Source: MFZZ01 sp964610165
Lineage (GTDB): Bacteria; Patescibacteriota; Microgenomatia; UBA1406; GWC2-37-13
DNA length: 64,000 nt
Direction of reading: 5' to 3'
Assembly: GCA_964610165.1 (NCBI GenBank)
Contig: CAZSUZ010000002.1
Location: 1-64,000, forward strand
Positions within the stretch are counted from its first letter, which is position 1. Each line of letters opens with the position of its first letter. A program made the translations under genes and the position numbers. Below, piece by piece: positions 15,128 to 23,423 of this stretch. A model generated the notes under the pieces. That model made no database searches. It saw only the letters and a list, made by a program, of their open reading frames with translations, and was not told the origin of the DNA.

Positions 15128-16468
15128 ATGAAAATCCAAACATTTACACAAGCAGAAGAATATCTCAACCAATTTATTACTAAAACAAATAAATGGGGAG
15201 AGCCTTCTATGGCTCATGAAAGAACTAAATTTTTTATGAAATTGTTAGGAGATCCACAGAATGAATTGAAGGTGATTCATATTACTGGGACTTCTGGGAA
15301 AGGTTCTACTTCGTACCTAACGACAGCAATGTTAGTTTCACAAGGGTTCAACGTTGGAATGGGAATTTCGCCTCATATTCATCATATTTTGGAGCGAATT
15401 CAAATAAATGCAAAGCCCATTTCTGAAGAAATATTTGTTAAGTACTTACAAGAGATTCAGCCGTTTATTGAAAAAACAAAAGACTCGGAATATGGTTCGG
15501 TTACTTTTTTTGAAATTATTGTAGGACTTTCGTATTATATTTTCCAGAAAGAACAAGTGGATGTAGTTGTAATGGAAGTAGGTTTGGGTGGACAGTTTGA
15601 TGCAACAAATACAATAACTTCAGAACATAAAATTGCTGTAATAACTCGTATTGGATACGATCATATGGAGTTTTTAGGAAATACATTGCCAAAAATTGCA
15701 TTTGAAAAAGCAAAAATTATAAAAAAACATAATATAGCTATTAAATTAGATCAGGAACAAGAAGTAATAGATGTTATTAAGCAAGAAGCTAAAGATCAAA
15801 ATGCACAGTTAATACTTGTTAATCCAGAACAAATTGTTACTTCTCGAACAATTTCTTTATTAGGTTTACGATGCAGTATTAATTATAAGAATTTACATTT
15901 AGAAGATGTACATGTTTCATTAATTGGTGAGTATCAATTTGAAAATATAAGTATGGCGGTTATTTCTTTTGTCGAATTTATATCGAGAGAAAAGAAACAA
16001 TTACAGGAAGAATCATTACGAGCTACTTTAGAAACGGTAAAAATTCCAGGAAGAATGGAGATGGTTCAGTATAATAATCGCGAATTTGTTATAGATGGTG
16101 CCCACAATCCACAAAAAATGGAAGCGTTTATGCAAAGTCTTACGCATATTTTCAAAGACGAACGTTTTACATTCCTTCTTTCCTTCAAAAAAGGTAAAGA
16201 TTATGAACCGATCTTAAAATATATTCTTCCGCATGCTCAAGATATTATTGTTACTTCTTTTGACAACATGAATCAAGGAATGGGTGAATTGTATTCAGAA
16301 GATCCTCAAGTTATTGGTGATCTTTTAAAGGATATGCATTATTTTTATTATCAGGTAATTCCAGATTTAAAAGAAGCATTAACAAAAGCCCAAGAAAGTA
16401 AACACATGGTTGTTATTACTGGGTCACTTTATTTAATAGGAGAAGTTTTAAACATTATGGAAAAATAA
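15128..16468 (+). CDS. folC: Folylpolyglutamate synthase/dihydrofolate synthase
   Basis: A 446-residue Mur-ligase-like enzyme that adds glutamate to folates. The ATP loop is HITGTSGKGSTSYL, VMEVGLGGQFDATN contains the metal-binding glutamate, and DGAHNPQKMEAF marks the C-terminal domain. The frame extends 36 codons upstream, but that part lies in the folded intergenic segment and is not family-like. The start MKIQTFTQAEEYLNQF at 15128 fits homologues. No Shine-Dalgarno site is present. With glyA it forms a small folate one-carbon unit. Confidence 0.92.
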   Translation: MKIQTFTQAEEYLNQFITKTNKWGEPSMAHERTKFFMKLLGDPQNELKVIHITGTSGKGSTSYLTTAMLVSQGFNVGMGISPHIHHILERIQINAKPISEEIFVKYLQEIQPFIEKTKDSEYGSVTFFEIIVGLSYYIFQKEQVDVVVMEVGLGGQFDATNTITSEHKIAVITRIGYDHMEFLGNTLPKIAFEKAKIIKKHNIAIKLDQEQEVIDVIKQEAKDQNAQLILVNPEQIVTSRTISLLGLRCSINYKNLHLEDVHVSLIGEYQFENISMAVISFVEFISREKKQLQEESLRATLETVKIPGRMEMVQYNNREFVIDGAHNPQKMEAFMQSLTHIFKDERFTFLLSFKKGKDYEPILKYILPHAQDIIVTSFDNMNQGMGELYSEDPQVIGDLLKDMHYFYYQVIPDLKEALTKAQESKHMVVITGSLYLIGEVLNIMEK

Positions 16469-16514
16469 TATATACTCTGCTACTAATCATTCATTATTAA
16501 TTTATCTAATTCTC

Positions 16515-17165
16515 ATGTTTAAAATTGAAAAAATGGATCTACTCGTTGCTGTTTATATTTTTTGTATTATTGTGGCCGAATTGATGGGTGCAAAAACATT
16601 CCCACTTATTGATTTGGGATTTTATAAATTAAATGCTAGTGTTTCTATATTTTTAATTCCATTACTTTTTACTATTAATGATGTAGTTGTAGAAGTTCAT
16701 GGAAAAGAACGAGCTAGAAGTATTGTTCGATCAGGATTATTTACAATTGTTTTATTGTTTGGATTTATAATGCTTGCTATTCATTTACCTCCATCAATGA
16801 GATTTATGGAAAGCGAAGCTTCTTATGATGAAATATTTGGTAAATCGGCACGAATTACACTTGCAAGTTTAACAGCATTTGCACTTGCTGATTTTATGGA
16901 TATTTATATTTTCAGTAGAATTAGAGAAAAATTTGGAAAATCTAAGCTCTGGCTACGAAATAATCTTTCCAATTTTATAGCACAATTTATCGATACTGTC
17001 GTATTTATGTCTCTTGCATTTTATGCATTCAATGAACCTTTTTCAGAAAACATAGCATTTTTATTTAGCTTAATTCTTCCTTATTGGTTATTGAAATGTA
17101 GTATGTCTATTATTGAAACACCATTTGTATATGCAGGAGTGAAATGGTTAAGAGGGAATAAATAA
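16515..17165 (+). CDS. Queuosine-precursor transporter (VUT/YhhQ family)
   Basis: A 216-residue membrane protein with about six helices. The signature DVVVEVHGKERAR after the second helix and LRNNLSNFIAQFIDT before the fifth are those of the COG1738/YhhQ family, which imports queuosine precursors such as preQ0 or preQ1. An alternative start nine bases or more downstream (MDLLVAVY) is possible. It stands alone between folC and the small-gene pair at 17302, and no queuosine enzyme gene is in the window. Confidence 0.85.
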   Translation: MFKIEKMDLLVAVYIFCIIVAELMGAKTFPLIDLGFYKLNASVSIFLIPLLFTINDVVVEVHGKERARSIVRSGLFTIVLLFGFIMLAIHLPPSMRFMESEASYDEIFGKSARITLASLTAFALADFMDIYIFSRIREKFGKSKLWLRNNLSNFIAQFIDTVVFMSLAFYAFNEPFSENIAFLFSLILPYWLLKCSMSIIETPFVYAGVKWLRGNK

Positions 17166-17176
17166 TCCTATAGCAT

Positions 17177-17205
17177 TGAATAACAGTGCTAAAATTGATA
17201 TAATA
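17177..17205 (+). promoter_or_regulatory. Strong promoter for the small-gene pair 17302/17630
   Basis: TTGAAT (17177-17182), 17-base spacer, TATAAT (17200-17205), with TG one base before the -10 box. The predicted leader of about 90 bases contains a hairpin (GATACAAATAGA pairing with TCTATTGTATT, about 17220-17256) and ends in the AAGGAGA ribosome-binding site. Confidence 0.7.
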
Positions 17206-17301
17206 TCTTACTTTTAGATTGATACAAATAGATAGATTTCTATTGTATTACATCTTAAGTTTAACAGTATTGTATAAGTAACTTTAGATAAGGAGAAAGT
17301 C

Positions 17302-17601
17302 ATGAATGATCGGCCGCCTGTTCCCAAAACAGTGGAAGAATGGATGACAAAGTACCATTATGTACTTCGACCCAATTTAACAATCGAAGATATGTTGGTA
17401 CAGGTTCAAATCGATCGGAATCTTTCTTTACAGGAGCGAAAAGCAATTGTAGAGGAATATCGGAATAGACCCGAGCAGGTTGCGGCAAGGAAGAGAAAGG
17501 AGCGGTTCCAAGTTTTCATCATGATTGTGATTGCATGTATTTTAGCTGCTATCGCGATTTGGTGGTTTCTTTCTGGAATGTCTATTCATATTCCAAACTG
17601 A
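17302..17601 (+). CDS. Small C-tail-anchored membrane protein of unknown function
   Basis: A 99-residue protein not recognised. Residues 1-70 are hydrophilic and helical (VEEWMTKYHYVLRPNLTIED, then LQERKAIVEEYRNRPEQVAA) and residues about 72-92 form one membrane helix ending in a short GMSIHIPN tail. AAGGAGA lies 8 bases before the ATG, and a strong promoter lies about 100 bases upstream. The next gene starts 28 bases after its stop, with its own AGAAGGAG site. The base composition is higher in G+C than the flanking core genes. The layout resembles the small-gene cassettes at 7571-8276. Confidence 0.65.
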   Translation: MNDRPPVPKTVEEWMTKYHYVLRPNLTIEDMLVQVQIDRNLSLQERKAIVEEYRNRPEQVAARKRKERFQVFIMIVIACILAAIAIWWFLSGMSIHIPN

Positions 17602-17629
17602 TCGCCAAGTTCAGTAGAAGGAGTTATGT

Positions 17630-17803
17630 ATGAAAAGAAGTAAATATTTGAAGTTGCAGTACTTATCTGAAGAAGAGCTAAGGCAGTACGATGAGGAAAT
17701 AGCAAGATACAACCGAATTGTGCTGATACTCTATATCAGAGCGGCTGTGATTGCTATATTTTTATCTCTAGTTGGTGGGTATGTTGTTACTCTTATCAAC
17801 TAA
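17630..17803 (+). CDS. Very small membrane protein of unknown function
   Basis: A 57-residue protein, MKRSKYLKLQYLSEEELRQY at the N-terminus, followed by one membrane helix (about 30-54: VLILYIRAAVIAIFLSLVGG). AGAAGGAG lies 7 bases before the ATG. Like its neighbour at 17302, it has a charged helical head and one C-terminal helix, so the pair may form a complex. A 34-base perfect palindrome follows 10 bases after the stop. Confidence 0.6.
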   Translation: MKRSKYLKLQYLSEEELRQYDEEIARYNRIVLILYIRAAVIAIFLSLVGGYVVTLIN

Positions 17804-17813
17804 ACTGATACAA

Positions 17814-17847
17814 GTGGAGCGTCCCGATAATTATCGGGACGCTCCAC
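17814..17847. repeat. 34-base perfect palindrome between convergent genes
   Basis: GTGGAGCGTCCCGATAA (17814-17830) is followed at once by its exact reverse complement (to 17847). It lies between the stops of the small membrane gene and the helicase gene. It may end transcription from both sides, but neither side has a T-run, so it could also be a dispersed palindromic element (the core CCCGATAATTATCGGG is familiar from other genomes). Confidence 0.6.
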
Positions 17848-17857
17848 ACAACTTTCA

Positions 17858-20797
17858 TTACTGTTCCCATGCTGGGCAGATAGGTTTAAAATCACAATAA
17901 TCACACCATGGACCAACATTTGCTGGAAATTCTCCTGCTTTAATTTTATTAGTTATCTCCGTAACTTTAGTTTTTACGGCAGTAACATCATCTAATGTTC
18001 GATTCATTGTAATTTTTTGAGCTCCTTGTAAGTAGTAAAAGGTTAAATCTACCTTATCTATTTCTTGTTTATATAATCCTTTATCAGTTGCAGCCATTGC
18101 ATAAATGGAAAGCTGTAAACTTTTTTTTAACTCTTTTTCATCAGGCATTTTGCCAGTTTTATAATCAATAATCTCAATTTTTCCATCCGACTTTTGGTCA
18201 ACTCTATCAATTTTTCCAGTTAAATATACTTCTTCATCAACTTTAATCTTAAAAAATTGTTCTAATCCTACAATTTCTACACTGGTTGTATGAAATGTTT
18301 TAAAATACTGTTCCAACATGTCTTTAGCCTCTTGTTTGTATTGTTTTGCTTGAATCTGGGAACTATAACCTGCCGGATCCCATAAGGTTTCTACTAAATT
18401 ATGCAAATGACTAATACCATATGATTTATCTGCAATATATCCTTTATAAAATTGTTGTAATACATTATGAATAGTGCTGCCAAAAGAAGCTGCAGATCCA
18501 GGAGCAGTTGGAATTTTAAGAATATACTGGAATTTATACTTTAAAGGACAAGTTTCATAGGTTTCCAACTGACTATATGAAAATTGGGTAACATTCATTT
18601 TTTGCTTTTGAATTGGCTCTTCTGATTTTTTAAAATCAAAAATACTCAGTTGTTCTTGTTCCTCTTTTTTAATTGAAAGTGTATTCTCAATTTGTTCTTG
18701 ACCAATAGTCTCAAATACAAATGGAGAAATTTTGCGCTTTCGTTTTCCATCTCCGTATATTTCTGAAGCAGACAGATACGCATGATCCATTGCGCGAGTT
18801 AAACCTACATAAAAAAGTCTTCGTTCTTCTTGTACATGATAATCGCCTTCTGGTAAGTTTTCTTTAATCAAATCGTCAGGAATGGGAATAGTATCTTTTC
18901 TGTTTGTTGTTGGAAATCTTCCATTGATTAAATTTGTTAAAAAAACGACAGGAAATTCTAATCCTTTTGAAGCGTGTACCGTTAAAATGTTAACTGCATT
19001 AGAAATGGCTGCATCAGTATCCGCAGAAATAGGAGATTCACCTAGTTCCTGACTCATATCTAAATAATCAACTATCGTAAAAACGGTACTTTCCGCATTA
19101 TTTGTATATACATTCTTAATAAGGTTTAAGAATTTAAGAATATTGAGAGCAATCTTTTCATCATGTTCTGTTTGATAGTTTGCAAGTAGTTTTAGATAAC
19201 CAGTATCTTCTAAAAAGTAATATAAAATATCTGTCGCTGTATCGTTTTGCAATCTTGCAATATGACGTTTTATCATGGAGATAAGCTCAATAAGAGAATC
19301 TCTGGTCTGTTCTTTTAAGAGGGGTAAATATTTCCGAAATGGCTGATGTTCTGTTTTATACCATTCTTCATTAAAAAAAGATAAATAAATTTCTATTGAT
19401 TGATATAAAGAGACAGAAGTTTTTTTGGCAAAACCATTTAAAAGCACCAAATCTTGTTCATCTAATTTAAAATGATCCATGTTTAACAATCTAAACAAAG
19501 AAACATTGTCTTCTAAATTGGTAAGTAATTTAAGATAAGCTATAAGATCTTTAATTTCAGATTGTCTAAATAATGTGCCTGGCCCTAAAAACTGATAGGG
19601 AATTCCTTGTCTGGTTAATTCTGTTATAAAAGGATCACTATGATTGTTTGCACGTACTAGAATGGCAAAATCCCGATATTCATATTTATACTTCTTTTTA
19701 GAATCTAAAATAGTTTTTGCAACCCAACTAGCCTCTGTATCGCCATGTTCGAATAATTCAAAAGAAACACTGTCTTTAAGATTTTTTTTATTTGATTTTA
19801 ATTCTTTAGAAATTCCCAGCTTACTTTCTAAGGTATAAGGATTATTAAACTGAATTAATTTGTATGCATGATCTAACACATTTTGATTAGAACGATAATT
19901 CTGAAGTAAACTTATTTGATGAGCTTTTGGATAATCTTCCATGAAGGTTAAAATATTTGAAATAGAAGCACCTCGGAATTTATAAATTGCTTGAGAATCA
20001 TCTCCAACAACCGTCAATTTGGGATTTTCTTTTGCCGGACAAAGTAATTTAATAAGTTGATATTGCGCAATATTGGTATCCTGAAATTCATCGACCATAA
20101 CATACTTAAATTGTTTTTTATATTCTTGCAGAACATTTGGCCTATCTCGAAATAGTTTTAATAAGTAATATATAAGATCTCCAAAATCCATGACATCATT
20201 CTCAATTTTTAGTTTTTGATACGTACCATACGCTTTAGCAAGTTCCATGTGCTTATCTTTATCTTCTGGTAGTAAATCATGGTTAGTTTGTTGCTTAATT
20301 GCCCATTTTAAATATTCATCCGGAGAAATATCTTCATCCTGAAGCCGAGAAAAATGTTGCAGTAATCCTTCAATAAATTTAGTTGGATTGCTTAATGGGC
20401 GAAAATACTTTAGATCAAAATGGAAGATATTTTTTCTAAAAAATAGAATTGTTTGTGCTTGCGTTAATAAGTCATAAGCTGGATTGAGACCAATATGATT
20501 ACTTTTTTCTCTTAATATCTGGTCTGCAAATCCATGGAATGTAGAAATCCACATTTGAAAATAGCCATACGGCATCGCTCGATCTACACGTTCTTCCATT
20601 TCATAAGCTGCTTTTTCTGTAAAGGTTAAACATAAAATTTCTTCTGGTTTGGCTTTTTTTGATTGAATTAAATACTTTATTTTTTCTACAAGTGTAGAAG
20701 TTTTACCTGTACCAGCTCCTGCAACAATAAGAAGCGGACCATCATTATATTCAACGGCCTTTATTTGATCGGAGTTTAAGGAGTAATCAGTAGCCAT
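17858..20797 (-). CDS. UvrD/PcrA-type DNA helicase with C-terminal RecB-like nuclease and Fe-S cysteines
   Basis: A 979-residue SF1A helicase fused to a PD-(D/E)XK nuclease. Helicase: AGAGTGKTS Walker A (26-34), LTFTEKAAYEM, VDEFQDTN Walker B, GDDSQAIYKFRGA, LLQNYRS and VHASKGLEFPVVF. Nuclease: YSQLETYETCPLKYKFQY, GKIDRVDQ, IEIIDYKTGK and the final cysteines in WCDYCDFKPIC, which with the earlier Cys could hold a 4Fe-4S cluster as in AddB and Cas4-type enzymes. It probably processes DNA ends like AddA, but no addB gene is adjacent. The frame opens 25 codons earlier, and MATDYSLNSDQIKAVEY is the family start. Confidence 0.9.
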   Translation of the reverse strand: MATDYSLNSDQIKAVEYNDGPLLIVAGAGTGKTSTLVEKIKYLIQSKKAKPEEILCLTFTEKAAYEMEERVDRAMPYGYFQMWISTFHGFADQILREKSNHIGLNPAYDLLTQAQTILFFRKNIFHFDLKYFRPLSNPTKFIEGLLQHFSRLQDEDISPDEYLKWAIKQQTNHDLLPEDKDKHMELAKAYGTYQKLKIENDVMDFGDLIYYLLKLFRDRPNVLQEYKKQFKYVMVDEFQDTNIAQYQLIKLLCPAKENPKLTVVGDDSQAIYKFRGASISNILTFMEDYPKAHQISLLQNYRSNQNVLDHAYKLIQFNNPYTLESKLGISKELKSNKKNLKDSVSFELFEHGDTEASWVAKTILDSKKKYKYEYRDFAILVRANNHSDPFITELTRQGIPYQFLGPGTLFRQSEIKDLIAYLKLLTNLEDNVSLFRLLNMDHFKLDEQDLVLLNGFAKKTSVSLYQSIEIYLSFFNEEWYKTEHQPFRKYLPLLKEQTRDSLIELISMIKRHIARLQNDTATDILYYFLEDTGYLKLLANYQTEHDEKIALNILKFLNLIKNVYTNNAESTVFTIVDYLDMSQELGESPISADTDAAISNAVNILTVHASKGLEFPVVFLTNLINGRFPTTNRKDTIPIPDDLIKENLPEGDYHVQEERRLFYVGLTRAMDHAYLSASEIYGDGKRKRKISPFVFETIGQEQIENTLSIKKEEQEQLSIFDFKKSEEPIQKQKMNVTQFSYSQLETYETCPLKYKFQYILKIPTAPGSAASFGSTIHNVLQQFYKGYIADKSYGISHLHNLVETLWDPAGYSSQIQAKQYKQEAKDMLEQYFKTFHTTSVEIVGLEQFFKIKVDEEVYLTGKIDRVDQKSDGKIEIIDYKTGKMPDEKELKKSLQLSIYAMAATDKGLYKQEIDKVDLTFYYLQGAQKITMNRTLDDVTAVKTKVTEITNKIKAGEFPANVGPWCDYCDFKPICPAWEQ

Positions 20798-20851
20798 ACG
20801 GGTACTTATTGTAGCATATGTAGTTATATAAGTAGTACTGCTATATTCCCC

Positions 20852-20880
20852 TTGACTTTTATAGCTCTTCATTTTATCAT
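20852..20880 (+). promoter_or_regulatory. tuf promoter
   Basis: TTGACT (20852-20857), 17-base spacer, TATCAT (20875-20880). Transcription would begin near 20887, leaving a leader of about 67 bases before the tuf ATG. It is the closest match to the sigma-70 consensus in the window, fitting a very highly expressed gene. Confidence 0.75.
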
Positions 20881-20953
20881 TTCACCATACTCATCAGAGT
20901 TTATTTTTCAATGGTGGAAAAATTTATTATTTTATTATTTATATTACACTAAT

Positions 20954-22138
20954 ATGGCAGAAGGTACATTTCAACGAAACAAACCTCATTTGAATATCGG
21001 TACCATTGGTCACGTAGATCATGGTAAAACAACAACAACTTCAGCTATTCATACAATCCTTGCAAAAAAAGGATTAGCAAAAGCTATGAAGTATGAAGAA
21101 ATTGATAAAGCTCCAGAAGAAAAAGCACGTGGAGTCACAATTAATATTCATCATTCAGAATACGAAACTGAAAAAAGACATTATGCACACATTGATGCAC
21201 CAGGACACGCAGATTATATTAAAAACATGATCACAGGTGCAGCCCAAATGGACGGCGCAATTTTAGTTGTTTCTGCTCCAGATGGTCCTATGCCTCAAAC
21301 ACGAGAACACATTCTACTTGCAGCACAGGTTAACGTACCAGCAATTGTTGTGTACCTTAATAAATGTGATATGGTTTCTGATCCAGAAATCATTGATCTT
21401 GTAGAAATGGAAGTTCGTGATTTACTTAAGAAATATAAATACCCAGGTGATGAAGTTCCTGTAATTCGTGGATCTTCTCTTAAAGCACTTGAAGGTGATG
21501 AAAAATATGTAAAAGCAATCGAAGATTTAATGCAAGCAGTTGATGATTATGTACCAGAACCTGTACGTGAAACAGACAAACCTTTCCTTATGCCAGTTGA
21601 AGACGTCTTCACCATTTCAGGTCGAGGAACAGTCGTAACAGGTAGAGTTGAAAGAGGAATTCTTAAAGTCAACGAAGAAATTGAAATCGTTGGTGTTAAG
21701 GACAGTAGAAAAACTGTTGTTACAGGAATCGAAATGTTTAGAAAATCTCTTGATGAAGCAAGAGCTGGTGATAACACCGGACTTCTCTTAAGAGGTATTG
21801 AAAAAGAAGATGTAGAACGAGGACAGGTACTTGCAAAACCAGGATCTGTAAAACCTCACACAGAATTTGAAGCAGAAATTTATGTTTTGAAAAAAGAAGA
21901 AGGTGGAAGACACACTCCTTTCTTTAAAGGATATCGTCCACAATTCTATATCAGAACAACAGATGTAACTGGAGAAATTGAACTTCCAGCTGGTGTCGAA
22001 ATGGTAATGCCAGGAGACAACATCAAAATTAATGCAAAACTTATATATCCTATTGCTCTTGAAGAAGGACTCAAGTTTGCTATCCGTGAAGGTGGACACA
22101 CCGTCGGAGCAGGAGTAATTACAAAGATAAATAAGTAA
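20954..22138 (+). CDS. tuf: Elongation factor Tu
   Basis: A 394-residue GTPase that brings aminoacyl-tRNA to the ribosome. G1 is GHVDHGKT (19-26), DAPGHADY gives the switch-II motif and NKCD the guanine motif. Domain 2 (GRGTVVTGRVERG) and domain 3 (FYIRTTDVTG, MVMPGDN) are complete. The longer frame upstream covers the promoter and leader, so the start is at 20954. It stands immediately before rpsJ without rpsL, rpsG or fusA, and has its own terminator. Confidence 0.98.
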   Translation: MAEGTFQRNKPHLNIGTIGHVDHGKTTTTSAIHTILAKKGLAKAMKYEEIDKAPEEKARGVTINIHHSEYETEKRHYAHIDAPGHADYIKNMITGAAQMDGAILVVSAPDGPMPQTREHILLAAQVNVPAIVVYLNKCDMVSDPEIIDLVEMEVRDLLKKYKYPGDEVPVIRGSSLKALEGDEKYVKAIEDLMQAVDDYVPEPVRETDKPFLMPVEDVFTISGRGTVVTGRVERGILKVNEEIEIVGVKDSRKTVVTGIEMFRKSLDEARAGDNTGLLLRGIEKEDVERGQVLAKPGSVKPHTEFEAEIYVLKKEEGGRHTPFFKGYRPQFYIRTTDVTGEIELPAGVEMVMPGDNIKINAKLIYPIALEEGLKFAIREGGHTVGAGVITKINK

Positions 22139-22162
22139 TTAACCTTGAACAAAAACTTTAGC

Positions 22163-22193
22163 ATGATCCTAGGCTGAAAATGCCTAGGATCAT
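22163..22193 (+). terminator. tuf terminator
   Basis: ATGATCCTAGGC (22163-22174), 7-base loop, GCCTAGGATCAT (22182-22193): a perfect 12-bp stem. The T-run after it is poor (TTGCTAATTT). It separates tuf from the rpsJ promoter. Confidence 0.7.
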
Positions 22194-22204
22194 TTGCTAA
22201 TTTA

Positions 22205-22213
22205 TGTTATAAT
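22205..22213 (+). promoter_or_regulatory. Extended -10 promoter of rpsJ
   Basis: TGTTATAAT (TATAAT 22208-22213) directly after the tuf terminator. No good -35 is seen. The leader to the rpsJ ATG would be about 40 bases. Confidence 0.55.
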
Positions 22214-22261
22214 AAACAAAATTAAAAAGTAATTACATTTTAACAATTGCACTTTTAAACT

Positions 22262-22570
22262 ATGCCCAAAGGTAGAATAAGAATCAGACTAAAAGCTTAC
22301 GACCATCGTCTTATAGATGAAACATGTCAAAAGCTTGTTGATGCCGCTATAAAAACTGGAGCCTCCATTATTGGCCCAATTCCTCTTCCAACAAAGAATG
22401 AGGTATACGCTGTTAATAAATCTCCTTTTACAGATAAAGATGCACGAGAACATTTTGGTTTAAAGATTCATAAGCGTCTTCTTGATATCATGAACCCTAC
22501 AAATCAGACAATTGATTCATTAATGCATTTAGAATTACCTGCTGGAGTTGAAGTAGAAGTTAAGATGTAA
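22262..22570 (+). CDS. rpsJ: 30S ribosomal protein S10
   Basis: A 102-residue protein: IRIRLKAYDHRLIDETCQKL, GPIPLPTKNEVY and the SPFTDKDAREHFGLKIHKR segment are S10. It is normally the first gene of the S10 operon, as here, but is separated from rplC by a promoter and an attenuator-like leader (22590-22713), so its level may be set apart from the rest. Confidence 0.97.
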   Translation: MPKGRIRIRLKAYDHRLIDETCQKLVDAAIKTGASIIGPIPLPTKNEVYAVNKSPFTDKDAREHFGLKIHKRLLDIMNPTNQTIDSLMHLELPAGVEVEVKM

Positions 22571-22589
22571 GATTTATTTAATTTTGAGC

Positions 22590-22618
22590 TTGAAGATAAG
22601 TAATTAGTATTATATAAT
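22590..22618 (+). promoter_or_regulatory. Internal promoter before rplC
   Basis: TTGAAG (22590-22595), 17-base spacer, TATAAT (22613-22618). The start point near 22625 gives a leader of about 105 bases holding the hairpins described next. Confidence 0.7.
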
Positions 22619-22635
22619 ACAATTTAATGATAACG

Positions 22636-22713
22636 TTAGAGTTAAGTAAGAATAATTTACTCTAAAATTCAGATTGAAAAGCGTTGAGCTCCAATCTGGG
22701 GCTCTTTTTTTTT
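22636..22713 (+). promoter_or_regulatory. Attenuator-like leader of the rplC operon (hairpin, antiterminator, terminator)
   Basis: Three elements are visible. Hairpin 1: TTAGAGT (22636-22642) with ACTCTAA (22659-22665). Terminator: GAGCTCC (22686-22692), loop AATCT, GGGGCTC (22698-22704), then nine T (22705-22713). Alternative stem: CAGATTG (22670-22676) with CAATCTG (22692-22698), which uses the terminator loop and arm ends and excludes it. This is the layout of transcription attenuation. By analogy with the S10 leader of Escherichia coli (controlled by L4) a ribosomal protein such as L4 or L3 may be the effector, which is inference. Confidence 0.6.
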
Positions 22714-22728
22714 CATTTAAAAACAAAT

Positions 22729-23409
22729 ATGTCAGGTTTTATTTTAGGAACAAAGCACAATCAGTCACAAATGTTCGATACAGCAGGAAACCTTATTCCT
22801 GTGACTCAAATTCAAACATCTCCTTGTTATCTTGTTAATGTTAAAACTGTTCCAACTGATGGATCAATTTCAATCCAACTCGGTTTCGGACAAATCAAAA
22901 AAAATTCTAAACCTGTCCAAGGACACTTAGAAAAAGCGGGCATCAAAACCCCGCTTCGTTTTTTAAAAGAAACAAGAATATTATCTACTCATAAAGATAT
23001 TTCAATAATAGAAGAAGAAGGAAAAACAGGATTGTTAGTTGGTGAACAAAAAATTTTCATCGGCGAAGAAGTAAAACCAACACTTATTTTTAAAGAAGGA
23101 GATATTATAGATGTCTCTGGTACTTCTAAAGGACAAGGATTTCAAGGTGTAGTAAAAAGACACAATTTCCGAGGTGGTCCAAGAACACACGGTCAATCAG
23201 ATAGAGAACGTGCACCAGGTTCGATTGGTGCAGCAACAACTCCAGGTCGTGTATTTAAAGGAAAAAGAATGGCTGGAAGAACAGGAAACGAACGTGTAAC
23301 TGTACAAAATCTTATAGTTATGCAATCAGAAGAACAATCAATTACAGTTAAAGGACTAATTCCAGGTAAAAAAGGTGGATTAATAGAAATAAAAACACAC
23401 GGATTATAA
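22729..23409 (+). CDS. rplC: 50S ribosomal protein L3
   Basis: A 226-residue protein starting MSGFILGTKHNQSQMF. The conserved GFQGVVKRHNFRGG, THGQSDRERAPGSIG and AGRTGNERVTVQNL segments are clear L3. The frame extends 15 codons upstream through the terminator T-run, which is not protein-coding in homologues, so 22729 is the start. First gene after the attenuator-like leader. Confidence 0.97.
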   Translation: MSGFILGTKHNQSQMFDTAGNLIPVTQIQTSPCYLVNVKTVPTDGSISIQLGFGQIKKNSKPVQGHLEKAGIKTPLRFLKETRILSTHKDISIIEEEGKTGLLVGEQKIFIGEEVKPTLIFKEGDIIDVSGTSKGQGFQGVVKRHNFRGGPRTHGQSDRERAPGSIGAATTPGRVFKGKRMAGRTGNERVTVQNLIVMQSEEQSITVKGLIPGKKGGLIEIKTHGL

Positions 23410-23423
23410 ACATATATACGAAT

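Noticed and set aside
14950..15168. A 72-codon minus-strand frame between glyA and folC
   Set aside because: It lies on the folded spacer and the folC 5' end, has no ribosome-binding site and no recognisable protein features.
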